The translations under genes were made by a program, and so were the position numbers. A model generated the notes under the pieces. The model did not search any database. It was not told the DNA's origin and worked only from the letters and a program-made list of their open reading frames with translations. Shown here piece by piece: positions 18,841-25,832 of a stretch of DNA of 64,000 nt. This DNA is from Paenibacillus dauci (GTDB taxonomy: Bacteria > Bacillota > Bacilli > Paenibacillales > Paenibacillaceae). The stretch is taken from NCBI RefSeq assembly GCF_000971985.1, contig NZ_LAQQ01000002.1, positions 248,001 to 312,000 of the forward strand, given 5' to 3'. Each line of letters starts with the position of its first letter. Position 1 is the stretch's first letter.

Positions 18841-19579
18841 TCGAATGCCCTCCCAACAGCGATAGGGTATCGATGATTTTCTGGAAAAAGGCCTGCCGAT
18901 TGTCTCCACGGTGAATCTCGCTGTACAGCTGGCCGTCGCGGATAAAGATGACCCGGCTGCAGTAGCTGGCGGCTACCGGATCGTGGGTGACCAGCATCAT
19001 GGTTGTCTGCTGCTCTCGGTTGATATTTTCCAGCATCTCCATTACATCACGAGCTGATTTGGAGTCGAGGTTGCCGGTCGGTTCATCGGCCAGCAGCATT
19101 TTGGGAGAATGGATCATCGCCCGGGCAATCGCTGTTCGCTGCGCCTGTCCGCCCGAAATTTCATAAGTACGTTTGTCCATGATAGAAGTGATGCCGAGCT
19201 TCTCTGCAATGGCTGCAGCTTTTTGCTTCATTTCACTGACTTTGCTGCCGTCAAGTGTCAGTGGCAGTACGATATTCTCCTGTACGGTCAGGGTATGAAG
19301 CAGATTAAAGTCCTGGAAAATAAAACCAAGCTCCCGACGCCGGAATCGGGCCAACTCATTTTTCTTCATTTGGTTAATATTCTGTCCGTTGATCAGAATC
19401 TGCCCGCTGGTAGGCTCATCAATCGTAGCGATCAGATTAAGCAGCGTCGTCTTGCCACTGCCGGATGGCCCCATAATGCCGACAAATTCGCCGTCTTCAA
19501 TCGTAAAATGGATATCGCTCAGCGCCTTGTAGGCAATTTTTCCCTCGTAGATTTTGCTGATCTGGTTAACATTAAGCAT
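18815..19579 (-). CDS. BceA-type ABC transporter ATP-binding protein
   Basis: The 254-residue ATPase is of the LolD/MacB-like class that pairs with BceB permeases. It has Walker A GPSGSGKTT (about residues 37-45), Q-loop FQDFNLL, signature ISGGQAQRTA and Walker B MLLADEPTGNLD. The ATG at 19579 follows AAGGAGG; upstream in-frame ATGs lack such a site. It overlaps the permease start, so the two are translated together. Together they should protect against a cell-wall-active peptide, whose identity is unknown. Confidence 0.92.
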   Translation of the reverse strand: MLNVNQISKIYEGKIAYKALSDIHFTIEDGEFVGIMGPSGSGKTTLLNLIATIDEPTSGQILINGQNINQMKKNELARFRRRELGFIFQDFNLLHTLTVQENIVLPLTLDGSKVSEMKQKAAAIAEKLGITSIMDKRTYEISGGQAQRTAIARAMIHSPKMLLADEPTGNLDSKSARDVMEMLENINREQQTTMMLVTHDPVAASYCSRVIFIRDGQLYSEIHRGDNRQAFFQKIIDTLSLLGGHSNDISSIRL

Positions 19580-19751
19580 GTCGATTCCTCCTTGGTCCAT
19601 GGAATTCATATCGTTCTCATGTGCCCAGTATAGGCGGAGAGACAGGAGTGAACTATCGATTTTGCTTTCATCCGGCTTACAGCTATGTAAGGTAGGGCTG
19701 GCAGACAACTTCCGGCATACTCGGAACAATCGCTGTTTTGTCCGTTATGTA

Positions 19752-20747
19752 TCAGTCTTTTTGCTGCCAGGATTGGAATATTATACGGATTGTGGTTCCC
19801 TGACCCGGAGACGATTTCAGCTCCAGCACATGACCCAGATGGTCCGCAGCTTCCTTGGTCAGATACAGCCCCATGCCGGTCGATTCACGGAAATGCCGTC
19901 CATTCTCGCCGGTAAAGAAGGGATCGAACACCCGCTTGAGATCCGCTGCCGGAATGCCTACGCCGTGATCACGCACTTCCAGTATCGCCTGCTGGTCACG
20001 AATAAAAGAGTGAATGTGAATCTTCTGTCCGTTGCCGGATGAATATTTAACACTGTTCATAACCAGCTGGGACAACATGAAAAAAAGCCACTTTTCATCC
20101 GATTCTACAACGAGAGCTCCATCACACTCCTGTACTTCGGGATAGACATTATTGCGTATAAAAGAACGCTTGTGCTCATGAATCACTTCATGCACGATCT
20201 TTGCCAGCGAGATGGAGCGTGGATGAAAGTCCTGCTGAAAAGTACGAAGTCTTGCCATATACAGAATCGTATTCAGGCCGGAGCGCATCCGCTCGGTCTC
20301 TTCGCGAATGCTGGCATATTCGGGCTCATCCACCTGCTGCACGGTCAGTTCAATGACGGATAGAGGGGTCTTCATCTGATGCACCCACTGGTCCATAAAG
20401 GTTAAGTGCTGCTTTTGCTCCCGCTGCGTTGCTGCCAGCTGCTCTTGATAGAGTTGATACTGCTGACGAAGCAGTTCTTCAAGTGCTTCGCTGACCGGTG
20501 TCTGATCCAATCGCTGAATTGCCTCTTCCATATTTGCCGGCGGACGACTTAGTATACCAAAGTAGCGGCGCCGGGTGAGATAGTGATACGTCAAATAGCA
20601 ACCCAGCAGAAACAGCCCGAGAAATACTGAATACAGTGCCGGAGCAAGATGATGATAGCCATCCAGCCAGTAAATGCCCAGTACAACAAAAAGCTGGACC
20701 ACATGCAGTACAATCAGCAGCGCATGCTCACGTACAAAAAGTTTCAT
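19752..20747 (-). CDS. Intramembrane-sensing histidine kinase, BceS type
   Basis: The 331-residue kinase has two transmembrane helices (about residues 10-28 and 35-56) with almost no extracytoplasmic loop. This is typical of kinases that sense through their BceAB transporter. The phospho-acceptor is H123 in WVHQMKTPLS. The ATPase domain shows N-, G1- (DHGVGIPAAD) and G2-like (GMGLYLTKE) boxes. Its ATG overlaps the regulator stop by four bases. The gap to the ATPase gene (19580-19751) contains no gene. Confidence 0.92.
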   Translation of the reverse strand: MKLFVREHALLIVLHVVQLFVVLGIYWLDGYHHLAPALYSVFLGLFLLGCYLTYHYLTRRRYFGILSRPPANMEEAIQRLDQTPVSEALEELLRQQYQLYQEQLAATQREQKQHLTFMDQWVHQMKTPLSVIELTVQQVDEPEYASIREETERMRSGLNTILYMARLRTFQQDFHPRSISLAKIVHEVIHEHKRSFIRNNVYPEVQECDGALVVESDEKWLFFMLSQLVMNSVKYSSGNGQKIHIHSFIRDQQAILEVRDHGVGIPAADLKRVFDPFFTGENGRHFRESTGMGLYLTKEAADHLGHVLELKSSPGQGTTIRIIFQSWQQKD

Positions 20748-21451
20748 CGCTGCTCCTCTCCAGTCCAGGTGACATACAGACGGTAGCCCAGTCCGCGTAC
20801 GGTCTCAACTGCATCCTCCAGCCCCAGTTCCTGAAATTTCTTGCGCACACGGGTGATATTCACATTCAGTGTATTTTCATCCACAAAGGTCTGATCATCC
20901 CAGAGCTTCTCCAGCAATGCTTCCCGGCTGGCTACACGGGGATGACGTTCCATCAGACTGCTGATAATATCGCATTCTTTGCGGGTTAGCAGAATGGTAT
21001 GGTCGGCATAGACCAGTTCCATGCGTTCCGGATAAAGGCGCAGACCGGCAACGTCCAGAATATTTTCTTCGGTTCGGGCAGCATATTCGCCATAAGCACG
21101 GCGGAGCTGGCTGCGGACTTTGGCCATCATGATGCCATAGTCAAAAGGCTTGGTAATATAGTCGTCAGCACCATTTTCCAGAGCCATGATCTGGTCCATT
21201 TCTCCGGAGCGTGCAGAGATGAACAGAACCGGGCAGATAGAGTGATTGCGAATCTGACGGCACCAGTAATATCCGTCAAAGCTTGGCAGATTCACATCCA
21301 GCAGTACCAGATCAGGTTGAGCTCGCTGGAATTCTTCCAATACATTATTGAAATCAACAGTTAGAATTACTTCATATCCGTACCGGACCAGATGGTTTTG
21401 CAGCAGCCCGGAAATTTTGGGATCATCTTCGACAATCATAATTTTCTGCAT
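20744..21451 (-). CDS. OmpR-family response regulator, BceR type
   Basis: The 235-residue regulator has a receiver domain (phospho-acceptor D52 in LVLLDVNLP, acidic pocket E8-D9-D10, K102-like in YITKPFD) and a C-terminal winged helix (about 130-230). I chose the ATG at 21451, preceded by AAGGAG at nine bases, rather than the longer frame from 21487. It should activate the BceAB-type transporter and possibly itself. A -10-like TATAAT (minus strand, 21523-21518) and a CATCCCAC..GTGGGATG hairpin lie in its leader. Confidence 0.92.
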   Translation of the reverse strand: MQKIMIVEDDPKISGLLQNHLVRYGYEVILTVDFNNVLEEFQRAQPDLVLLDVNLPSFDGYYWCRQIRNHSICPVLFISARSGEMDQIMALENGADDYITKPFDYGIMMAKVRSQLRRAYGEYAARTEENILDVAGLRLYPERMELVYADHTILLTRKECDIISSLMERHPRVASREALLEKLWDDQTFVDENTLNVNITRVRKKFQELGLEDAVETVRGLGYRLYVTWTGEEQR

Positions 21452-21477
21452 GGCTGTAGACTCCTTACAAATGGAAT

Positions 21478-21523
21478 CATCCCACACGTATCCGCAGATT
21501 CGGTGGGATGCTTTATTATTATA
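21478..21523 (-). promoter_or_regulatory. Leader of the bceRS-like operon: -10 element and hairpin
   Basis: On the minus strand TATAAT (21523-21518) is followed by an 8-bp stem, CATCCCAC (21510-21503) with GTGGGATG (21485-21478). A T run does not follow, so it is probably a 5' stem-loop rather than a terminator. Confidence 0.45.
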
Positions 21524-21574
21524 CTATGTTGGTTATGAAGTTCCATTTTGTGGATAAGCATACTGCGAATCCAA

Positions 21575-21745
21575 TCAGAATGTACGGCCCGTCGCCGGCA
21601 GTATATCGGTAAGTATGTGCGAATATTGTTTGGCCAGCAGTGCGATCTGATCCAGCTCGGGCCATTTATGATGCAGGCCGATATAGACGATGGCACCGGT
21701 AAATAGGGCAGCCATTATTGTTTTGAACAGCCATTTTCCCATCAT
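21575..21745 (-). CDS. 56-residue membrane protein upstream of the bceRSAB-like genes
   Basis: The small protein starts with ATG-ATG (21745, 21742) behind AAGGAGG. It has one hydrophobic helix (about residues 7-24) and an outward or cytoplasmic tail with HHKWPELDQ. I do not recognise it. It lies 120 bases upstream of the response regulator on the same strand, so co-expression is plausible. Small transmembrane accessory proteins of similar size (VraH, 55 residues) work with Bce-type transporters in Staphylococcus; a similar role here is inference from size and position only. Confidence 0.6.
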   Translation of the reverse strand: MMGKWLFKTIMAALFTGAIVYIGLHHKWPELDQIALLAKQYSHILTDILPATGRTF

Positions 21746-21820
21746 TGATTCCTCCTTGGATTGATATTGTTTTATCCTAACATAGTATACCTTCGTATAA
21801 TGTCGCATTGTCTTAATCTT

Positions 21821-21838
21821 TCCTTACGTTATCCTTAC
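21821..21838. promoter_or_regulatory. Direct repeat TCCTTAC x2, candidate response-regulator box
   Basis: TCCTTAC occurs at 21821-21827 and again at 21832-21838, exactly 11 bases apart (one helical turn). A looser copy (TCTTAAT) is just upstream. OmpR-family regulators bind such tandem direct repeats. The site lies between the divergent 56-residue gene and the ydcF-like gene. Confidence 0.4.
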
Positions 21839-21920
21839 ACTTTTGTAATCTCAAAATAAGGGTAAGAATAGAGTGGACTCATGGTATTATGTTCATAACC
21901 GGAGAAGAGGAGAGAAATAG

Positions 21921-22940
21921 ATGTACATACTGGGTATGGCCGGATTATGTCTGGTCATGTTTGTGATTAGCTATACACAGGATCGCAGACGACTGCAGAA
22001 CGGTGTCTTTTTGACAATCGGGATTATTCTGCTGCTGTTTGGTCTGATCATTTATGCAATGAATCATCTGGCAGGCCACATCCCTTATATCGCTGTGCTG
22101 CTGATTCTGATTCTGCTGCTGCTGGCTCCGGTCGTTGTACTGGGGATCGGTGTAGCACTCATTTATAACGGCCGGATTCTATTGCGCAAGGAAGGCTGGA
22201 AGCTGCCCAACCTGCTGTCCATGCTGACTGGCTTTGGTATTCTGGTGCTGCCGCCGCTCGTACTGATCGCGCCGTACAACAGTGTGCTGGCACCGTTCGT
22301 GATTGTAGTGCAGCTCTGTGTAGCCTATTTTGGATTGCTGTTTATCTGTTATCTGGTATCTTCGCTGCTCTATAATTTTCATCGGCCGCGTTACCGACCG
22401 GACTTTATTATCGTGCTGGGGAGCGGACTCATTCGCAACAAAGTACCACCACTGCTGGCAAGCCGTCTGGATCAGGGAATTGACGTGTACCTGCGGCACC
22501 AGGATGGAGAACCGCCACGGATCGTCGTATCCGGCGGACAGGGCAGTGATGAACAGACTGCGGAAGGCGAAGCGATGGGACAGTATTTGCTGGAAAAGGG
22601 TATTCCGGCCGACCATATCATTATCGAGAACGAATCAGCCAATACCCTGCAAAACATGCGTCTGTCCCGGCAAAAGATGGATGAGCTGATGGGCGGCAAG
22701 CCGTACTCTTGCATCTTTGTGACCAATAATTTTCATCTGTTTCGCGCTGGTATTTATGCAAGGCAGGCAGGTATACAGGGTGACGGCGTGGGATCGCACA
22801 CCGCGCTGTATTATCTCCCCAACGCCTTTATTCGCGAATATATTGCTATTATCGTGATGCATCGTCGTATTCATATCCGGATTATCGCAGCCGGGCTGAT
22901 TCTGGCGATGATGGCGGTATTGGTGCTGATGATTGTGTGA
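21921..22940 (+). CDS. YdcF-like (DUF218) membrane protein
   Basis: The 339-residue protein has four or five N-terminal helices (about residues 1-155) and a soluble DUF218/YdcF domain. That domain shows IIVLGSGL, VSGGQGSDE, E-G-E-AMGQYLL, IIIENESANTLQN and VTNNFHLFRA. DUF218 proteins include the vancomycin-sensitivity protein SanA and the ElyC family, linked to envelope biogenesis; the reaction is not established. A last hydrophobic helix closes the protein. AGAGGAGAG precedes the ATG. Confidence 0.82.
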   Translation: MYILGMAGLCLVMFVISYTQDRRRLQNGVFLTIGIILLLFGLIIYAMNHLAGHIPYIAVLLILILLLLAPVVVLGIGVALIYNGRILLRKEGWKLPNLLSMLTGFGILVLPPLVLIAPYNSVLAPFVIVVQLCVAYFGLLFICYLVSSLLYNFHRPRYRPDFIIVLGSGLIRNKVPPLLASRLDQGIDVYLRHQDGEPPRIVVSGGQGSDEQTAEGEAMGQYLLEKGIPADHIIIENESANTLQNMRLSRQKMDELMGGKPYSCIFVTNNFHLFRAGIYARQAGIQGDGVGSHTALYYLPNAFIREYIAIIVMHRRIHIRIIAAGLILAMMAVLVLMIV

Positions 22941-22986
22941 TTTGCCTGACATTGTGAGAAGAGTTACAACCGTATCCGCGAGCCGC

Positions 22987-22995
22987 TGGTATGAT
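22987..22995 (+). promoter_or_regulatory. Extended -10 element before pyrK
   Basis: TGG-TATGAT at 22987-22995 is a reasonable extended -10 promoter just upstream of pyrK. It would place transcription start near 23002. Confidence 0.4.
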
Positions 22996-23022
22996 AGGTA
23001 GCGGCGAAAGGGAGGCGGAAGC

Positions 23023-23799
23023 ATGACTCGTATTATTTCCAATGAACAGATAGCACCGGATGTTTTTGTAATGAAGATTGCAGGATCGTACAAGGGACGG
23101 ATGGGACAATTTTATATGCTGCGTGCAGATGACGGATACCGGGGAGACAGCTATCCCCTGTTATCCCGTCCGCTTAGCATTCACGACAGGGGCGATGATT
23201 ACATCGCCTTTTTGTACAGGGTGCATGGCCGCGGCACCGCGATTCTGTCACGTATGACAGCAGGGCAGCAGGTGCTGCTGGAAGGTCCGTTTGGCAATGG
23301 TTTCCCGGTACTGGATGATCCGGGACGAATCGCGCTGGTTGGCGGCGGGATGGGTACCGCTCCGCTGCTGCTGGCGGCCCGTCATTATGCGCAAGCCGAT
23401 ATTTATCTGGGATTCTCCGGTGATACATTCGGAGTAGAGAGCTTACGTCAGGCGGTAGAGTCGGATACTCGGGTAAAGGTAATGAACAGCAGGTACAAGA
23501 GCATACTGGAACTGCTGGAGCCGGGCTGGTACGATACGATTCTGGCCTGCGGACCGGCAGGGATGCTCAAGGCACTGGCCGAATGTACAGCCGCTGCGAA
23601 TGAGGCTGCCTTGCATGATGGTGAAGGTTATCCGGCGAGTACACATCTGTATATTTCTACCGAAAAGCATATGGCCTGCGGCATTGGAGCCTGTCTGACC
23701 TGCACGGTGCAGACGACCAGTGGCAATCGCAGAACCTGTGTAGAAGGACCGGTATTCGCAGCAGAGGAGGTGGATTGGAATGACCTCACTACAGTGTAA
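23023..23799 (+). CDS. pyrK: Dihydroorotate dehydrogenase B electron-transfer subunit PyrK
   Basis: PyrK carries electrons from the PyrD FMN to NAD+ through FAD and a 2Fe-2S cluster. The 258-residue protein has the FAD motif RPLS (49-52), the NAD-binding GGGMGTAPL segment (about 107-115) and the C-terminal cluster ligands C219, C224, C227 and C239. GGGAGGCGG precedes the ATG. It overlaps pyrD by 20 bases. The other pyrimidine genes are not next to it. Confidence 0.93.
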   Translation: MTRIISNEQIAPDVFVMKIAGSYKGRMGQFYMLRADDGYRGDSYPLLSRPLSIHDRGDDYIAFLYRVHGRGTAILSRMTAGQQVLLEGPFGNGFPVLDDPGRIALVGGGMGTAPLLLAARHYAQADIYLGFSGDTFGVESLRQAVESDTRVKVMNSRYKSILELLEPGWYDTILACGPAGMLKALAECTAAANEAALHDGEGYPASTHLYISTEKHMACGIGACLTCTVQTTSGNRRTCVEGPVFAAEEVDWNDLTTV

Positions 23800-24715
23800 T
23801 ATCGGCGGTGTCCCCCTGCGTAACCCGGTTATTATGGCATCGGGAACGTATGGATTTGGCAGGGAATATGCAGCGTACGTAGATGCAGGCACACTGGGAG
23901 GCATTTCCTGTAAAGGGTTAACCCTGCATCCTCGTTCCGGTAATCCGGGCTGCCGGGTACAGGAGACCGCTTCCGGGATGATGAACAGTGTAGGATTGGA
24001 GAATCCGGGGGTTGCTGCTTTTCTGGAAAAGGAACTGCCGTACATGGCGACACTGGATACAGCAATTATCGCCAATCTGGGTGGCTCCAACGCCGAAGAA
24101 TACGTCGAAGGCGCACGGATGTTGTCCGTGCACACCCGGCAGCAGAGACAGCAGGGCAGCCGCGGCATCGATATGCTGGAGCTGAATATTTCCTGTCCCA
24201 ACGTGCGTGAAGGAGGTATTCAGTTCGGGATTCAGACAGACACGGCACGCAGCATCGTTCGGCAGGTGCGAAGCGTGACCGACCTGCCCCTGATGGTCAA
24301 ATTGTCACCGGGAGCACAGGATCTGGTAGAGATGGCAGTAATGTGTGAACAGGAAGGCGCAGAGGCAGTATCGCTGGTCAATACCTTTTCAGCGATGAAG
24401 ATTGATATTTATCGCAGGCGCAGTGCTTTTCATAATACATATGCCGGATTGTCCGGTCCGGCGATCAAGCCGATTGCCCTGCGGATGGTACATCAGGTCG
24501 CTAGAGCAGTATCGATTCCGGTAATCGGCATGGGTGGAATCAGTAGTGTGGAGGATATGATCGAATTCATTATGGCCGGCGCAGAGGCAGTACAGGTAGG
24601 TACGTATAATTTTGTGAATCTGCGTGTCGGTACTGAACTGGTTGAGGGATTGCAGATGTGGATGCAGCAGCAACGGGTGGAATCGCTGGAGGAGATTCGC
24701 AGTATTATTGGGTGA
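23780..24715 (+). CDS. pyrD: Dihydroorotate dehydrogenase B catalytic subunit PyrD
   Basis: PyrD oxidises dihydroorotate to orotate with FMN; class 1B enzymes work with PyrK and NAD+. The 311-residue protein has the LNISCPN loop with catalytic C139 and NSVGLENPG (about 69-77). It also has the FMN phosphate site GMGGISSVEDM and GAEAVQVGT. AGAGGAGG inside pyrK serves as its ribosome binding site, so the pair is translationally coupled. A terminator follows. Confidence 0.94.
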   Translation: MTSLQCNIGGVPLRNPVIMASGTYGFGREYAAYVDAGTLGGISCKGLTLHPRSGNPGCRVQETASGMMNSVGLENPGVAAFLEKELPYMATLDTAIIANLGGSNAEEYVEGARMLSVHTRQQRQQGSRGIDMLELNISCPNVREGGIQFGIQTDTARSIVRQVRSVTDLPLMVKLSPGAQDLVEMAVMCEQEGAEAVSLVNTFSAMKIDIYRRRSAFHNTYAGLSGPAIKPIALRMVHQVARAVSIPVIGMGGISSVEDMIEFIMAGAEAVQVGTYNFVNLRVGTELVEGLQMWMQQQRVESLEEIRSIIG

Positions 24716-24807
24716 TTTTGCTAGATGATCGGAAAAGCAGCATCTGTACAGAGAATGCGTCAGAGTTAATGTTGATATGATACAGATAGGAATAAAATAC
24801 ACATAGG

Positions 24808-24860
24808 AAAACCGTGAGCAGCTCTATGGTTCGAATGGGAGCCTCTCACGGTTTTATTTT
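24808..24860 (+). terminator. Terminator after pyrD
   Basis: AAAACCGTGAG (24808-24818) pairs CTCACGGTTTT (24845-24855), with an AGCTC..GAGC extension inside and TTTTATTTTTG after it. Confidence 0.85.
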
Positions 24861-24928
24861 TGTTAGAAACTATTCTGATTGAGATAGAATGCAAAATATA
24901 AATCCATACGACTTATAAGCGTTATTCA

Positions 24929-24937
24929 TGTTATAAT
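24929..24937 (+). promoter_or_regulatory. Extended -10 promoter of the small toxin-like gene
   Basis: TGT-TATAAT (24929-24937) is a strong extended -10 element with no clear -35. Transcription would start near 24944, giving a leader of about 58 bases. Confidence 0.55.
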
Positions 24938-24970
24938 CATCCACGGAAGATAAGTACCGACGGAATAGAT

Positions 24971-25003
24971 ATGGCGTCGCAACCCGAAAGGGGGTGACGC
25001 CAT
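24971..25003 (+). promoter_or_regulatory. Nested hairpin sequestering the ribosome binding site and start codon
   Basis: ATGGCGTC (24971-24978) pairs perfectly with GACGCCAT (24996-25003), which includes the first two bases of the start codon. Inside, ACCC (24982-24985) pairs GGGT (24992-24995) around a GAAA loop, burying the GGGGG ribosome binding site. Translation should be strongly limited unless the structure is opened. Confidence 0.75.
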
Positions 25004-25136
25004 GTCACTGGTTGATCTGCTACTCAGAATTCTGGATACGTCAGCAAAGTGTATCGGTTTGATCATTGGAATCGATAAGCTGTATGAGATCTGGAGACGA
25101 GTAAAAGACAACAAAAACCGCCGGGATAAAGGTTAG
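25002..25136 (+). CDS. 44-residue hydrophobic peptide, candidate type I toxin
   Basis: The peptide starts at ATG 25002 behind AAAGGGGG. It has a hydrophobic stretch (residues 3-24, LLLRILD..CIGLIIGI), an aromatic boundary (LYEIW, 27-31) and a strongly basic tail (RRVKDNKNRRDKG, 32-44). This layout resembles membrane toxins of the Fst/Ldr group, whose short helices end in a Trp and a charged tail. No sequence family is recognised with confidence. The mRNA has a translation-blocking leader hairpin and a convergent antisense RNA over its 3' part, the usual organisation of type I systems. Confidence 0.62.
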   Translation: MSLVDLLLRILDTSAKCIGLIIGIDKLYEIWRRVKDNKNRRDKG

Positions 25137-25151
25137 GAGACCTCCGGCGGT
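25112..25151 (-). terminator. Terminator of the antisense RNA
   Basis: On the minus strand ACCGCCGG (25151-25144) pairs CCGGCGGT (25124-25117) and is followed by TTTTTGTTG. The U tract lies on the minus strand only, so it ends leftward transcription. Confidence 0.75.
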
Positions 25152-25238
25152 CTTAAGGTATATTTGATTCCGAGCGATCGCCGTATGATTCCGCCGATCT
25201 TGTCGATCCAGCCTGTAGTGGACCAACACTACAGGCTT
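25112..25238 (-). ncRNA. Candidate convergent antisense antitoxin RNA
   Basis: A minus-strand RNA of about 125 bases is predicted from a promoter at 25272-25245 to an intrinsic terminator at 25151-25112. It would be complementary to the last codons and whole 3' untranslated region of the small toxin-like mRNA. The toxin mRNA in turn ends at its own terminator at 25210-25243, so the two RNAs overlap at their 3' portions, as in BsrG/SR4-type pairs. Existence is inferred from the promoter and terminator only. Confidence 0.5.
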
Positions 25239-25243
25239 TCTTT
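25210..25243 (+). terminator. Terminator of the toxin-like mRNA
   Basis: AGCCTGTAGTG (25210-25220) and CACTACAGGCT (25227-25237) form a perfect 11-bp stem with a six-base loop, followed by TTCTTT. Confidence 0.8.
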
Positions 25244-25244
25244 A

Positions 25245-25272
25245 TGTATAGTATACACAATCCAGATTTCAA
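25245..25272 (-). promoter_or_regulatory. Probable promoter of the antisense RNA
   Basis: On the minus strand TTGAAA (25272-25267) and TATACA (25250-25245) are 16 bases apart, with an overlapping TATACT (25255-25250). Transcription would start near 25238. The stretch 25273-25434 is AT-rich and I see nothing else in it. Confidence 0.45.
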
Positions 25273-25468
25273 ATGAAACATGGATCTTCAAATGAATATC
25301 ATATTATAACGTAAATGAGTGTATTCTTAATCAAGAAATAAGCAATAAATAACATCTTATCCATGCTTGAACAGACTACTACTTTTTATGAAAATAGTTC
25401 CTTATGAAATTTACTGAAAGTCTGAAAAATATCCTTGAAACATAACATGAATGCGTGTAGTATACATA

Positions 25469-25474
25469 TATAAT
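25469..25474 (+). promoter_or_regulatory. -10 element of the xpt-pbuX operon
   Basis: TATAAT at 25469-25474 would start transcription near 25481, directly before the folded 25484-25556 element. A TTGAAA at 25435-25440 is too far (28 bases) for a classical pair, so the -35 is uncertain. Confidence 0.45.
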
Positions 25475-25483
25475 TTGATACAG

Positions 25484-25556
25484 GCCGTACAGGAGGACGC
25501 AGCACTATACCGAATAGGTATCGATTCTGCGTACATACCCACCTCTTTGGTACGGC
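25484..25556 (+). ncRNA. Unassigned folded RNA element at the 5' end of the xpt leader
   Basis: The segment can fold into one long rod. Pairs are GCCGTAC (25484-25490) with GTACGGC (25550-25556), GAGG (25493-25496) with CCTC (25542-25545), ACGCAG (25497-25502) with CTGCGT (25527-25532), and ATACC (25507-25511) with GGTAT (25517-25521). No T run follows, so it is not a terminator, and it ends four bases before the guanine aptamer. I do not recognise the motif. Confidence 0.55.
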
Positions 25557-25560
25557 GACC

Positions 25561-25631
25561 ACTCATATAATATTGGGAATAGGGCCCAAGAGTTTCTACC
25601 GGATAACCATTGTAATTGTCCGACTATGAGT
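25561..25631 (+). promoter_or_regulatory. Guanine riboswitch (purine aptamer)
   Basis: P1 is ACTCATA (25561-25567) with TATGAGT (25625-25631). The core carries ATATTGGGAATAGGGCCCAAGAGTTTCTACC, split here as TTGGGAATAGGGCCC and GTTTCTACC, and the 3' GACTATGAG. The discriminating base before TATGAG is C (25624), which specifies guanine or hypoxanthine rather than adenine. It controls xpt-pbuX through the downstream terminator. Confidence 0.96.
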
Positions 25632-25716
25632 GAAGAACGTGCTGATCCTTTTTTGCTGAACGGTAAAAGGGATCAGGATGCGGCTTTTGGCGCATTCTGT
25701 ATATGAACATGCATAC

Positions 25717-25764
25717 AGGCAGGCTTCACTTGAGTGTATTAACTCAGGTGGCCTGCCTTTTTTT
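25717..25764 (+). terminator. Expression-platform terminator of the guanine riboswitch
   Basis: AGGCAGGC (25717-25724) pairs GCCTGCCT (25751-25758), with CACTTGAG and CTCAGGTG extending the stem, then seven T. An alternative CTGATCC..GGATCAG stem (25642-25675) lies between aptamer and terminator and may take part in the switch. Confidence 0.85.
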
Positions 25765-25832
25765 GTTTTATACATGAAAATTGAAGTCCAGACGAATACA
25801 GAACAACAGACAGACAAAAGGGGAGAAACCAC

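Noticed and set aside
25642-25675. CTGATCC..GGATCAG hairpin after the guanine aptamer as the terminator
   Set aside because: It has no T run after it. The stem at 25717-25764 with seven T is the better terminator.
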